64,000 nucleotides of DNA from Sphaerosporella brunnea (Eukaryota > Ascomycota > Pezizomycetes > Pezizales > Pyronemataceae): assembly GCA_008704415.1 (NCBI GenBank), contig VXIS01000012.1:124001-188000 (forward strand), written 5' to 3'. The notes under the pieces were generated by a model that saw only the letters and a program-made list of their open reading frames with translations, was not told the origin of the DNA and made no database searches. Both the position numbers and the translations under genes were made by a program. The number at the start of each line of letters is the position of its first letter. Positions within the stretch are counted from its first letter, which is position 1. Shown here in pieces: positions 1 to 11,326 of the stretch.

Positions 1-1949
1 TACGCCCTTATCTATTGCGTCGACTCAAGGCCGATGTGGAAAAACAAATGCCGGGAAAGTATGAACACATCGTATATTGCCGATTATCCAAGCGGCAGAG
101 ATATCTCTACGATGATTTCATGTCTATGGCAAAGACTCGAGAGACGTTGGCCTCCGGCAACTACCTGTCGATCATCAACTGCTTAATGCAGTTGCGTAAG
201 GTCTGCAATCACCCGGATCTCTTCGAAACGAGGCAGATTGTCACATCTTTTGCGATGCAGAAGTCAGCAGTGGCAGATTATGAAATCAAAGATTTGCTTG
301 TGAGGCGACGGTTAGCGAACAAAGATCCCTTCAATGCTTCCTTTAGCACAGACTTCCTGGAGTTCGTGGGCCTAGTACCCGCCAAGCACAACAACCTCAC
401 AAGGCGGCATGCTAATGAGATACGGATCCTTTCTGCCACGGAACTTCTACGAGAGCACTATCAAGAGAAGGTGGCCTCGACTGAACCCGTTGAACCAGAT
501 TTCTCGACGATTGCGGGGAACTCCCGGTACATGAAGTATCAATCGGAGCTTTCACATCTCGACAAACTGAAGTCGTGTGTGGAATTGAATCGGATACGAA
601 CACATTATCAGCCCTTGTGCGACAACGATCTCATCGAGGTGTGCAGTCAGAACGTTTCTATCAGTCCGCTCAAAACGAAGCCACGCAAGCGAAATCAGAT
701 CACGGAATGGTTCATGAATTCGTCCGAGATTATCCGCAGCATGATACCCACTCTTGCGGAACGCTCCGACTCATTGGAAACAACAATCACCAAGTTTGGT
801 TGCATTACTCCTGCTGTCGTCGCTACCGATATGCCACAAATAACTCTCGGGGAACAAGGTGTTGACTTGGTCCATCAATGCCGAGAGAAATACCCCTTGG
901 ACTCATTCCATCAAGCCCGGATACGGCTGTCAATAGCCTTCCCTGACAAACGATTGCTTCAATACGACTGTGGTAAACTGCAGAGACTAGATGCTCTCCT
1001 ACGAGAATTGCAAGCCGGTGGTCATAGAGCCCTGATCTTTACGCAAATGACCAAAGTTCTAGATATTCTAGAGCAGTTCTTGAACATCCACGGTCACCGG
1101 TATTTACGACTAGATGGAGCCACGAAAGTGGAGCAGCGTCAAGCCCTCACCGATCGGTTCAACAATGATACCAGGATTCCAGTATTCATTCTGTCTACGC
1201 GTTCGGGTGGTTTAGGCATCAACCTGACCGGTGCCGATACTGTCATCTTCTATGACCTGGACTGGAACCCTGCGATGGACAAGCAGTGTCAAGACCGTTG
1301 CCATCGTATCGGCCAAACTCGTGATGTCCACATCTATCGTTTCGTTTCCGAATACACCATCGAGTCCAACATTCTGCGGAAATCGGATCAGAAGCGGATG
1401 CTCGACGATGTTGTCATCCAAGAGGGAGATTTCACCACCGATTACTTCAACAAGCTGACTATACGCGATATGCTTGGAGATGATGTCGTGGATGAACTTC
1501 AGGCTGTGGAGGATAAACCAATCCTTCCCGTCGAAAACATGGAGAAAGCCCTTGAAGCCGCGGAAGACCTTGAGGATGTCGCAGCGGCGAAAGTGGCCCA
1601 AAAAGAAGTTGTTGACACCGATGTGGCGGACTTTGCTGAGAAAGGAACGCCTCAAACACCAGCTGCCAGTAAGGATGCCAGCACACCTAGGGAGATATCC
1701 GTGCCGGCAACCACTGCTGCGCCTACTCCGAAGGGGACGGCGACTCCGAGGGAAACGTTTTCTGAGCTCGATGTCAACAAAGGGCTAGGCCACGACATCT
1801 ACGGGGAAGGCTGGGGCAGGATAGATCGGGAACCGGAGCACATCGACGAGTACATGATACGATACACGGAATGGGAATTGATTGATGTGCCAGTAGTCAT
1901 ACCCGATAAGAGCAAGCGGAAGAGGAGCAAGAAGGGGAAGAAGTTCTAG
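1..1949 (+). CDS. SWR1: SWR1 chromatin-remodelling helicase, C-terminal part (5' end outside window)
   Basis: The reading frame is open from base 3, so the gene starts upstream of the window; about 648 C-terminal residues are visible. SWR1 is the ATPase of the complex that exchanges H2A for H2A.Z in nucleosomes. The first residues (RPYLLRRLKADVEKQMP) are the end of the SNF2_N domain. The long insertion typical of SWR1/INO80 ATPases follows, up to about 950 nt. The helicase-C domain then has motif V (SGGLGINLTGADTV) and motif VI (QCQDRCHRIGQTRDVHIYR), followed by VIQEGDFTTDYFNK, characteristic of Swr1. The tail is acidic, then Pro/Thr-rich, and ends in a basic KSKRKRSKKGKKF run. No intron is visible. 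It converges on the PIG-H gene, with 397 bp between the stops. The split helicase core plus these C-terminal motifs make SWR1 much more likely than INO80. Confidence 0.93.
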   Translation, partial: RPYLLRRLKADVEKQMPGKYEHIVYCRLSKRQRYLYDDFMSMAKTRETLASGNYLSIINCLMQLRKVCNHPDLFETRQIVTSFAMQKSAVADYEIKDLLVRRRLANKDPFNASFSTDFLEFVGLVPAKHNNLTRRHANEIRILSATELLREHYQEKVASTEPVEPDFSTIAGNSRYMKYQSELSHLDKLKSCVELNRIRTHYQPLCDNDLIEVCSQNVSISPLKTKPRKRNQITEWFMNSSEIIRSMIPTLAERSDSLETTITKFGCITPAVVATDMPQITLGEQGVDLVHQCREKYPLDSFHQARIRLSIAFPDKRLLQYDCGKLQRLDALLRELQAGGHRALIFTQMTKVLDILEQFLNIHGHRYLRLDGATKVEQRQALTDRFNNDTRIPVFILSTRSGGLGINLTGADTVIFYDLDWNPAMDKQCQDRCHRIGQTRDVHIYRFVSEYTIESNILRKSDQKRMLDDVVIQEGDFTTDYFNKLTIRDMLGDDVVDELQAVEDKPILPVENMEKALEAAEDLEDVAAAKVAQKEVVDTDVADFAEKGTPQTPAASKDASTPREISVPATTAAPTPKGTATPRETFSELDVNKGLGHDIYGEGWGRIDREPEHIDEYMIRYTEWELIDVPVVIPDKSKRKRSKKGKKF

Positions 1950-2346
1950 AGCCATTTGGCATTATCGTTAGGGCTTTTGATTTTTTTGTTCAATTGTCCT
2001 TCGGCGTTTCCCCGCAGTGATGCGGGCACTGTGTTACTAGCTTTTTTGTTTTGGCATGAGAGATTTGCGTGCTTGCCTCATTGTAGAAGTGCGTGCGTTG
2101 GATTTTTGTTATACTGCATATTGTCGGCCACCACACTGAATAGTTAATTCCGAAGCCGCTGCCGCTGCCGATCAAAGATGTCTGATCATCGCTGATACAT
2201 CATCTTCACTCATGGCTGAAGCATCGGCAACTCGCAGATGCAGCTATCGTTTCAATTCATTACAAAGTCAAAAACGCTGCACAAACCGCCAAAAGAACAG
2301 CCTCCGAACGCCGAACATCCGCAAAATTAGGCAAGATATATCGCAA

Positions 2347-3011
2347 CTACCGCCCATCGCTACTCGCATCCCCATCTGCCGCTGCCGGTGGTTTCGTCGA
2401 CGTCGCATCGGGCTGATACAGACACCTCTTCGCACCTCTCCACACGACTTCACAGCACCGTCGATTCGGCAGCAGCGTCTATTGTCCTCAGCCCCTTCCT
2501 CGTCCTCCTCTCTCCGGGATGAACCTACCGGAAAAACCACCACCAAGCTGCCCTCCCCCTCCACCACAACGGCCACATAAAACCTCACCTCCATGCCCAC
2601 AAAGCCCTCATTAACGATGATGTCCCTAACCTTCTCGGTCGGAATAAACCTCGTCCTCTTGCCCATGCCCAGCCATGTGCCCGCCGTCGTGCTGGTCTGG
2701 ACTCCCAGCGACCGTATCACCAGCAGACCCTCCTCGGTGTATCCGCGCTGAACAATGAGCCATAGCGTCGCCAAAGATGTCGGGTAGAGAAACCGTGGGT
2801 CTTGCGGTGGCAATCGGAGAAATTGCAATCGCGACGGGAGTAATGAGTGTTGGCTAAGCAGCAGAACAGTAACTGTGAGGAACGCGAGGAGCCGTAGAAG
2901 CGCGGTGATGACGCTGGTGACTGTCCGGCGTAAGCTGGGCGGCGGACGTGTGGTCACTGTGAACTCTGTTGTGGTTGAGGAGGGACTGCGGATATGGAGT
3001 GTTGGCGGCAT
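2347..3011 (-). CDS. GPI15: GPI-GlcNAc transferase subunit PIG-H/Gpi15, 2 exons
   Basis: PIG-H is a subunit of the ER complex that adds GlcNAc to phosphatidylinositol, the first step of GPI-anchor synthesis. Exons on the minus strand are 3011-2529 and 2478-2347. The 50-bp intron 2528-2479 begins GTAGGT and ends CAATAG. Without splicing the frame runs into unrelated basic sequence; with it, the protein continues TLLPNRRCCEVVWRGAKRCLY, the expected PIG-H C-terminus. The product is 204 residues. A hydrophobic segment lies near residues 35-55. The PIG-H core follows (LLVIRSLGVQTSTTAGTW, TRFIPTEKVRDIIVNEGF, VRFYVAVVVEGEGSLVVVFP). The start is ATG at 3011 (MPPTLHIRSP); an in-frame ATG at 3152 would add 47 residues not seen in the family. 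Seen: motifs and splice signals. Inferred: the function, by family. Confidence 0.88.
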
Positions 3012-4809
3012 CGCGTTAGTTAGGGGGGCGCTGTCGCGTGGAACGCGAAGGACGAGAAATGTCGCATCTGGGGTTGCCTGCAGCGGGAGCCTTAAAAACG
3101 TGTCGAATCGGATCACCCGCAGAATCACCATCACAAACTCACTCACACACACAAGTTGCTTTGCTTACTCTCAAGGCACACTCATGCGCACGATCTGCTG
3201 TGCACAGGCTCAGAAAAAAAAGCTATGCTGGCTTTGTGTTGTACTGTTAGTAATATTTCGATTAATTGCAGGATTCATACCGGTAGATTACGACTGGATA
3301 TACATGACTTCCGATGGAAGACTTCCCGCAGCCGTCTAGAACGGTTTAGAAGTTTTGAAACCTCATTTTTCTGGGAAACCGGCGTTCCAGACGAAAAGTC
3401 TGAATAGAGGGATCCATTCAGACTTCCAGACGTCCAAAAATCTAGGTCGAGCAAGGTGACTGGGTCGGTGGTCGCTCCGAGTAGCCCATCGGCCGTGACG
3501 TCGCCCTCCACTGGTGTGAAGGCAACGATCGCTTTACTTTTGAAAATCAGCCCAACGGGAATGGGAGGACCCTTTCAGACACGGTTTCTGACTGCTAAAC
3601 CCTTCCAGATTCCTGCGGGAAGTCTTTCAATTTCTGAAATTTGTGCGCTGTCGCTTTGTTTTGCGGGACCGTGTGGGTAGATCAAAACACAACTCGCTTT
3701 TGGCGGGCATTGTAAGCCTTCGCTCTATCCTCCCGGCACAGCTTACGAGGTTTCAATTGCCGGCATGCATGAGGCAGGGCTGAAATCATCACACCATGGT
3801 GCACGAAGGCGACATGTCATCTTTGGTGCCGTGACACCCGTGGCCAATGCGTTGTACCCGAGGAGCAAGAAAGAGCAGCCTGTGACTTCTGGTGAGAGTC
3901 AACATCTCGGTGCCTCTATCTACCACCACTACGTTTTACCTATACCCAGCTGACATAGAAATCAATACCAAAGATTCAGATGACGGCGTGGGTAGCAATG
4001 TTGCAGTGAACTAGGCACCCCACGCTTGCAAGCAATACAGTCTGGAGTGTAACAATAGAATTGCTATTATTGAGAGCTGCGTAGAGTTCCAAGTATATTT
4101 CGCCTTGCCGGATTCATTATCAACGGCAGGATGAGATGAGATGAGATGCGCTGCTCGTTTGCCCTGCAACGACCCTCATCTTCTTATCGTATCAATGCAG
4201 GAGAAGCTTCGCCACACGAGCCGTCCATCTTCCAAGCGAGAAGTGACAAGCAGCCTTGGGATTGTGCCGGGTGATAGTCAGCATCAAGTCGCTCAATGGG
4301 GGAGGCGTCGGCTTCGGCGGGAAAAGAAAGGATCACCCCCATCCCAACCCCGCTCGCCCTGTGTCCTTGTTTGCGCGGTTGGTGAGGCTTGGCCGGCGAG
4401 GAGGGCTGAATGACATCGGCGAGTCGATGCCTACATGTCCCAGCCATCCCCTCATGGCCTCGCCTGAGCAATACTCCCCTTCGGGCACGCGACTGCTGCC
4501 TATCAAGCCCTTCGATATTGGCCTCTGATCGGAGAGCCGGAACAGCAGCAGGTGGCGCGGCGGCCCCTATCAGACGAGAACCAAATGCTGTCGCTGCTGC
4601 GGAAGACGAACTGCCCTGTTTGCCCTTCCCTCATCACCAGCCGCCTTTAGTGACGTTTAGTTTGACCCCCATGGCCCGTGAAATCCCAGCCTTGCCGCTA
4701 ATAGATCCCAGATCGTCGCATTCGATAGAAGCGAGCGCTGAGCTTAAGTACAAAGCCGACTGCAAACCCATATGCCCGTCGCCAGCGGCGACACTGGTGC
4801 CCCCAAACG
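3012..4809. other. Intergenic, no supported gene
   Basis: This is the upstream region shared by PIG-H (leftward) and the rhodopsin-domain gene (rightward). Only short frames without family resemblance are present. From 3330 to 3680 there are several short inverted words such as CAGACGAAAAGTCTG, but no clear terminal repeats. A short GAGAT-type repeat occurs near 4130-4147. Confidence 0.5.
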
Positions 4810-6253
4810 ATGTCAGTCCTGCGGGGACTGTTCGCCCGTTACGGATCGCCTCCTGACGCTCGCACGCCCCGGCAAGACAACCCGACGCTCTTGGTGACGT
4901 GGTGGTGCACCGGCTGCTGCATCGCATTGATATTGATGCGACTCATGGGACGCTACGTTCGAGTTTCGAAGTTATATCGCGATGACAAGTTCATGGCCCT
5001 CACAATTATTCCACTGCTAGCGCATCAGGCATTTGTACATGTGGTTCTGATCTACGAGACAAACAATGCGGCTGGTGTGCAGAACATGGGGCCTGAGGAA
5101 TTGCGGAGGCGCCAGATAGGGAGCGGAATGGTGCTGGGTGCCCGAGTGACATATGCGGCATTGTAGGTGTGGTGAATCAGTGCCATGAAAGATCGAATCT
5201 GACCTCTGCAGTCTCTGGTCTCAAAAGTTTTGCATCACCGAGTTTTACATGCGATTAACGGATGGATTTTGGGAGAGAAGCTACGAGATTGGATTGAGGA
5301 TCATCAGGTGGAGTCTTCTAGCCACCTTTTTGGCCAGCACAATATCTATCTTCGCATATTGCCAGCCCGGTTACAAGTGAGTGTTTTTCCTCCGGCTTAA
5401 TGCTGAATCTCTAACATGGAAACTAGGCTTTGTGGGTGTCCTAGAATCGTCATCACCTTGCAATCGCTAATAGCATGTAGGGCAAGTACAGCCGGACCCA
5501 GGTGCTCAATGCCGTACAGCTTTTGCACCGTTGATCACCGTTTCGACCTTCAGCATTCTAACGGACGCCTTGCTCGTTTTGTGCCCGATTCCGGCGATAG
5601 TTCGTACTTCGTTCACGACGGCGAAAAAGATCCGCTTGATCATAACAGTATTCAGTCTTTCGCTCTTCTGCATCGCGTTTGCCGGCTACAGAGTGCCAAC
5701 AGTCATCCGCGCACACGGATCACAGCATCTGCGTTCGCTCCTTGCAGCCTTCGAAATCCTCACAGCCACCATGGTCAGCAATGCCATCGTCATAAACTCA
5801 TTCGCGCGCGACAAGGGAGCCAAGAAACGTAAATTCACAGGAGAGAGTGGGATAGAGGGTGCGGAAGCAGGGCAAGTGAGAAGGGCGTACTGGGGTAGTG
5901 ATGACGATCTCGCACGTTATCTAGGCGTGGGAAGGGTCCCGGGGATCAGCGCAGAGAGGCTTCAGAGGGGATACGGGTTATCGGGGTGTGATACCGAGGG
6001 GGCGCTGCAAACACCGAGCACTGCTGTACTACACGGTGCCACCGCACCGCGAGAGGCAGAGCTGCGGGAGATTTCACCTATCATGTCTCCCTTATCGCTG
6101 GAGCAGGAGCGGAACACGCCAGTTCTTTACGACATTGGCGGTCTATTGAAAGACGACGAGGACAACGACACCGATGATGACGCACGAACCTCGGTTTCTT
6201 CCTCCTCGACTGGGTTGAGAGACATTGTTAGGAAGGGAGAGCTGCAACGATAG
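4810..6253 (+). CDS. Rhodopsin-domain integral membrane protein, 4 exons including a 5-nt microexon
   Basis: This is a fungal plasma-membrane protein of the broad rhodopsin-domain family, whose ligands are mostly unknown. Exons are 4810-5162, 5212-5376, 5427-5431 and 5481-6253, giving 431 residues. Introns are 49, 50 and 49 bp with good signals: GTAGGT..CTGAC..CAG, GTGAGT..CTAAC..TAG and GTGGGT..CTAAT..TAG. The third exon is only GCTTT. It is needed to keep frame and recreates the family signature as YKLWQVQPDPGAQCRTAF (usual form YWQVVPDPG..C). About seven hydrophobic segments are visible, for example LLVTWWCTGCCIALILMRL, SLLATFLASTISIFAYC, FSILTDALLVLCPIPAIV and LIITVFSLSLFCIAFAGYRV. A long hydrophilic, acidic, Ser-rich cytoplasmic tail follows from about residue 270. 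The start is the ATG at 4810, just before the first membrane segment. The specific role is unknown. Confidence 0.85.
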
Positions 6254-8552
6254 ACTATGAGTTTCCTATGTAATACCTGGTTTTGTCCTTGGGGAGTTGG
6301 AGTTTTGGTTGGTTCGGCTCTAATTGGTATCTTGGAAGGAGGGCTCCAGACTAGTATACGTAATGGGGTCCGAAGCCGGGCCCGTAATTTTTTCTGTTTT
6401 TTTTTTTTTTTTGGTCACTGCAGAGAATTGCCTGATGGTATGCCTCTCTCCGTCTGGCCACAAGCAATCTGTCGTGTTCCCTCCGCATGTTCAGAGCACA
6501 AAGCACTGTTAAAAATACTGGTGGGTCATGGTTGCTTGTGCATGGCCCGTGCTGTGTGTGCTATGGGTGACTCCAACCAGCTTATTTCAGACGACACGAG
6601 TAGCAGCTCACCACCGCGGTGTTACTATGTCTAGTCTAGACCTTTTGTCCCCAGAAAACGGAATTTCTACCTAGCCACAAAACCAGAGTACCAGCGCAAA
6701 TCGGAAATGCATGGCAACGAGTGAGAACGGATGAGCCTTGGGTTAGGGTATTCTGGACTGACGTTCCAGAGGTTTATGTGCCGTCGCCTGGTTGAGCACC
6801 AGCATACGCGTGCGTGCGAGGACGTAGTATGAAATGCCGGCCGCTCAAACGATAAATCAAAGCAGGTCGCTCGCACGTTCGCTTGATTTGATTCCTTCAA
6901 ATGTGCTTGGCATACCGTATCGTCTGTGTCTTAAGCAACGAGCGGGCCGGAGGGTTGGGGGCGGGTGTCGAGGGTTTTCTATTGGTGGGATTGGACGTCG
7001 CGGTCACAATTTCAATGATGATCGAAAGGCGGGGCGCGGGTACTTGGTGAGCAATGGCACCGCCGGCATTTCCCCGTCCCCGGTACGGTCCAGAAATGGT
7101 GCCGGTAGCGGAGAAACACCGGAAGATACGGCGCGATGCCGCTGTGAAAAGCACCCGGTGCCGGCCCCGCTGGCTGTTCAGGTTCCAGGACCCGGCCTAC
7201 GTGACTCTATCAACATAAACAGTCATCAGCGCGGGCCCCATACAAGGGTCGCCGAAACACCCAGACAGCAGCCAGCTCCTCGAGATTACATTGATTTGGA
7301 GCACCTATCGTCAACGAGGATGTCTTCCACCAGGTGCAAACACGGTGAGGGGCTACCCTGCAGGAGTGCGGGAGGCGATCGAAAAGGTCCTCAAAACAGA
7401 GGAGCCGAGTACAGGAAATCAGCCTCCTTACAGCCAAATCGGACCCATGTAGATCGGGAGATCCATCAGAATTTACGCCCTTCACGTTCGTTTCTCACTC
7501 CATCTCCGTCTCCTGAGACCATGGATCAGATTATGTCCCCACGCATCCATTACCTCCACCGTCATCGACCACGTCCGCTTCACCTTGATGACCAGCCCAC
7601 CAGTATCAGCTCGGTGCTGTCTGTGTACTCCCTCTCCACCCGCGAACCCCCGTCTCGGAAAGTGGAACAACAGTGCCACGTAAGCAATATGAACCACCAG
7701 CCGCGTTTTTCATCCGTTTTGAATGCGTTGTTTCTATAACAATCAATTACCCTTTTTGACAACGGCTCTCTTTTGAGCGACAATTTGGCTTCTACGGTTT
7801 CGAACTTATGGGAGAAAGGTGGGTTCAGTGTTCTATGACCCGTAGCTGATTGTCCGCAAATCATCATAGTGTTTCACGGGGGGGCGAACACACGAGCTCA
7901 TTCGCGCCAAGAGCCCCCAAGCTCGGCGTGGGACTGTGAGCTTTCTTCGTATGCTACATGTCGCTTTACACATTGTGCCGTTGGTACGACAGGTGTTTTT
8001 AGCCTTGCACTGTATGCTCCGTGGCCGTACTGAGCATGGACTGATGCCGAGTGGTGATGGTTGTGCATATCTACTCGGGCAGCCGAGTCGGGCTGGTCGT
8101 GAGTGTCACGTCTGCATTGGCGAGGGGAGCGCTGTCAACGCCAGGCCCTCGGGGGAAGAAAGAGGGGGGGGGGGGGGCGCAGCGGGGAGGTGGATAGGGA
8201 GGTCATTATTTGTTACGATCATTTTTTTGTTTTGTTTTGTTCGGAGGAAGTGGGTAGCTCTGGCCTGGAGGCACGCCGGCGGGAATATGAAAGCGGACGC
8301 TGCTAGCAGGCTTTGGTCCGCGCCTTGCTCAAGCGGAAAATGTGGTGCAGCGTCAGAAGCTACGCTTTGGAGTCTTCCTTTCCATGGGAAGAGTTTGAAA
8401 GCATATATGCTCGAAGTGAAAAGGCACTCGTCCAGTAACGGCCACCATTGAAGGCCGTGGGACGATGGCTTTTGTTATTGACTTTATAACGGTTGGCAGA
8501 TCGGATATTAGTCGCATCAAAGGATGAAAAAAATAATTGAAAAAGAAAGAGA
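6254..8552. other. Intergenic, no supported gene
   Basis: This stretch holds no open frame with protein-family resemblance. A long plus-strand frame at 6834-7739 has an Arg/Pro/Ser-heavy composition and no recognisable motif, and is not called. A poly-T run lies near 6390-6412 and a poly-G run near 8165-8178. Confidence 0.5.
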
Positions 8553-8636
8553 AGCTCCCGACCGGATTTGAACCGGTGATCTTTGCATTTCTATCACAAT
8601 ACAAGTGCAACGCCTTAGCCACTTGGCCACGGGAGC
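8553..8636 (-). tRNA. tRNA-Thr(TGT) with 11-nt intron
   Basis: On the minus strand the gene runs from GCTCCCG to CGGGAGC, a perfect 7-bp acceptor stem. The D arm is GCC..GGC, the anticodon stem TTGCA/TGCAA, and the T arm ACCGG-TTCAAAT-CCGGT. The loop reads CT-TGT-A, then an 11-nt insertion (TTGTGATAGAA) placed directly after position 37, the normal site of eukaryotic tRNA introns, then A38. The anticodon is TGT, which reads ACA (Thr). The discriminator base is T. The fold is complete; the intron boundary is inferred. Confidence 0.9.
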
Positions 8637-9025
8637 TTTCATGACGTGTTTGGTTATTATTCAAACCCAAGCACCCATAAGTGACCCTCACGCTTCCGAC
8701 CCGACTCCCAGCTTTCTCTCTCGATTTACCATGCTAAAGAACTTCCATCTAATACTTCTTGTGAGAGGCAAGAGGACGTCTTCGCTTGCCTGATGAGAGC
8801 AAGAGGAGTGCGTGTAATGACAGCTGCACAGAGAACCCGGCAGCGACCACCGAAAAACAAGCCAATAACCAACCCGCTTCCCTCATTGAACCAAGAAAAA
8901 AAAGCACTCCAGGCCTCCATTGCTAACTTCGGTGTTCTAGGAGCACACAAGCGATAACGTGCCCAGGGAGAGGCTTTCTATTTCTACACTCGGACAGCCT
9001 GCTTCGGGCCTGCGAATTACACTCT

Positions 9026-9781
9026 ACATGTTAGGAACCCAACAGCGCCTCTCTCGTATCGGACACATGGCGCTATCAGAGACCGTCTGTGGCAGCACAT
9101 CGAGCATAGCCTCGATATTGACCATGTCGACCGTTCGGACGTCTATTATGAGACATATCGCTGGCTGGGACCGACAGTGAACGACACCCCCGAACAGCTG
9201 GACGTGTGGCATGGAATGGCAGGTTTCCCGTTGGATTGTCTGAGATGGATATCCGTCGAGTGCTCCCCCTCTCCAAGAGCATTGCTACTTTAGTTCCTTC
9301 TGGAAAGAAGCATGCTTTGTACATCCGGAGCTTCGCCCTCCGTGTTAGGGGGCTGAAGACGGTGATCGTGTCCTGGCAGCGGAAATCGCGCATTTTCGAA
9401 GAGGGTAAGCGCTGGGCAAATCTTCTCAATACCAGGAAGCTGGACGAGGAGCAAATTTTCTACATTAAATACGTTGGACAAGTAGCCGGAGAACACTCCA
9501 TGCCCTTACAAACGATGGCTGGATGATCCAAAGTATAGAGAAAACGGGGTCTTGCATAGCTGTTACCAGAGAATCCTGGAGGAGGCCGACGCGGTTTTCA
9601 CCAGGCCTGACGGGGCGTTTTTTGATCGAAGGAGTATCGTTGGAACACCAGAGCCCCTTCAGCAGGAGAGAGTGTTGTTCGCATTGTTTGGAAAGAGAAC
9701 GCTTTCGAACCGTCAACCGGGTGGATATTACATGTCATACCAGCCGTCGCTCGTCTGTAGCAAAAAGGAGGGTGCGATTTG
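9026..9781 (+). pseudogene. Frame-broken gene with GIY-YIG-like segment
   Basis: Three protein-like segments in different frames follow each other without room for introns. The first reads THGAIRDRLWQHIEHSLDID to LDVWHGMAGFP. The second contains DIRRVLPLSKSIATLVPSG and ends DEEQIFYIKYVGQVAGE. The third starts PYKRWLDDPKYRENG and runs to EPLQQERVLFALFGKRTL and RQPGGYY, with a stop at about 9781. FYIKYVGQ followed by KRW..D..R..NG resembles the start of a GIY-YIG nuclease fold; this family assignment is inference. At least two 1-nt frame changes (near 9225-9240 and 9510-9520) break the gene. There is no clear start codon. Unlike its surroundings the region is clearly coding in origin. It could be a dead member of a dispersed fungal gene family. 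Confidence 0.5.
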
Positions 9782-11131
9782 AGCGGCAGTGAAACGGCAC
9801 TACAGTTTTACAAAAGTGAAAACCGTTTTGTTACCGCACTCGATGCGCATTCATTCGTATCGCAGAGTGAGTATTCGTCTGTGGATGCGAAGTCATTTGG
9901 ACGCAGATACCATGCCAGTTCTGAACCTTGACGCTGCGTTGGACCGGAACTGATGCTGGAGTAATATCATTGAAAGCAACTTTTGAAATTTTTTGAACAG
10001 CGGGAAGGTGTAAAGGAGCGGCCGCGGTCGCCGGAAACTGCTAGGAGAGAACCAGAACGAAGAGAAAACGTCTTACTTCAATACTTTAGAGAACAGTCCA
10101 CGACTGGCCAGATGATCTAAAGCAGTGTTCTCTGTAGCCACATCGCTCGATATTTCGGTGCAAATCATAGACAGTCCTCGAGCGGTTCGACATGTTATGA
10201 TCGGGATTGAGAGAGTTATGGCAACGAGGAATCCTCTTCTGAGTGAGCACCATCCTTGAATCTTGATTCATCCGCTTCTCTTCGTACCATAAGCGTCAAT
10301 TGATTGAATTGCACTCCCGAGGCCGGTGCCAGTACTCTACAGTTGGAGAAACGATTCGAACATTGCAAACGTTGATCTAGATCTGATCGCTGTGGAGTAG
10401 GGTAACACTCTCGGTTACCATGGCCCATGTAGAGCTGGCTTTTCGACGACCACTTTTAGCGGATCGCCGTGTTTCTATGAAGCGGGATTTGTAACCTTAC
10501 ATGCCCGTTACTCTCCAAATAAGCTCCCCGCCTGTAAAATCGGATTCGCTGGTGTACAGGAACAGCAAACATATTAAATGGAATATTGCGAGTTTCATCG
10601 CCGGATCCATTAGGCCCCACCTCTCCTCAATTGGATACCAAAACGAACGATTATTTTTGTTGCGTCGTGTAATGCCTGTCGGGTAAGAGAGCCATAACTT
10701 CAGCTTAGCGCGATAATCGCGATAGAAGCCTTGGTCCCTTAGCGCGCAATGATTTAGGTTACTCTGGTACAGAACGTACATCTCCACTCAAGAACGCCGA
10801 CAGTATGTCCTGGAACTGGATTGAACGGTACGGGCTTAAGCTTCAAAGCTCAAGCTACGATCAGAAGAATGACCCAATTCGGGGAGGTAGGTTGTTCAGT
10901 CCTCTCGGCGCAAACTGCCCTCTCGCAGTGCCTCACGACCTTTTTACCCACTACACGAGCGATTTCGTGCCCTTTCGTTTCTATCATTGGGTTATCACAT
11001 GAAAAAGGCCTCCAGTTGTTGAAGCACCGGGCTCTTTACTCTCCGTGCGGCAATGGCCGGCGGTCTAGACAGAGGACCTCCCCGCAGGGTTGACTGGAGA
11101 TGCGAAAAGAACTTTTATGAGAGCAGGAAGC
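9782..11131. other. Intergenic upstream of the secreted repeat protein, no supported gene
   Basis: No open frame here shows family resemblance. The last 200 bases are presumably the promoter of the repeat-protein gene. Confidence 0.5.
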
Positions 11132-11138
11132 TATATAA
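11132..11138 (+). promoter_or_regulatory. TATA box of the secreted repeat-protein gene
   Basis: TATATAA lies 195 bp upstream of the ATG at 11327. Between them is a CT/CA-rich leader with a threefold CTCACAGT repeat near 11190-11212. A strict TATA box with a pyrimidine-rich leader suggests strong, regulated expression. The TATA box lies downstream of an in-frame ATG at 11117, which therefore is unlikely to be the start. Confidence 0.55.
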
Positions 11139-11326
11139 GCCAGCATATCCCACATTGTCCTGACCCAGCATCCTCTCATTCGCTCTCAGTCTCACAGTCT
11201 CACAGTCTCACAACAAAAGTCCAACTTTCATTCACTTCACCTTTTCCCAAAGTTTTACCTGTTCGTCTCCACGGTCCGTTTCAAACACTGGATGCTGACA
11301 ATCGACAGTTAGATACCACTTTCAAG

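Noticed and set aside
2268..2478. Unspliced C-terminus of the PIG-H frame
   Set aside because: The spliced version restores the family's C-terminal block, and the unspliced one is unrelated sequence.
6834..7739. 301-codon frame
   Set aside because: No motif, an Arg/Pro/Ser-biased composition, and an overlapping open minus strand; not supportable as a gene.
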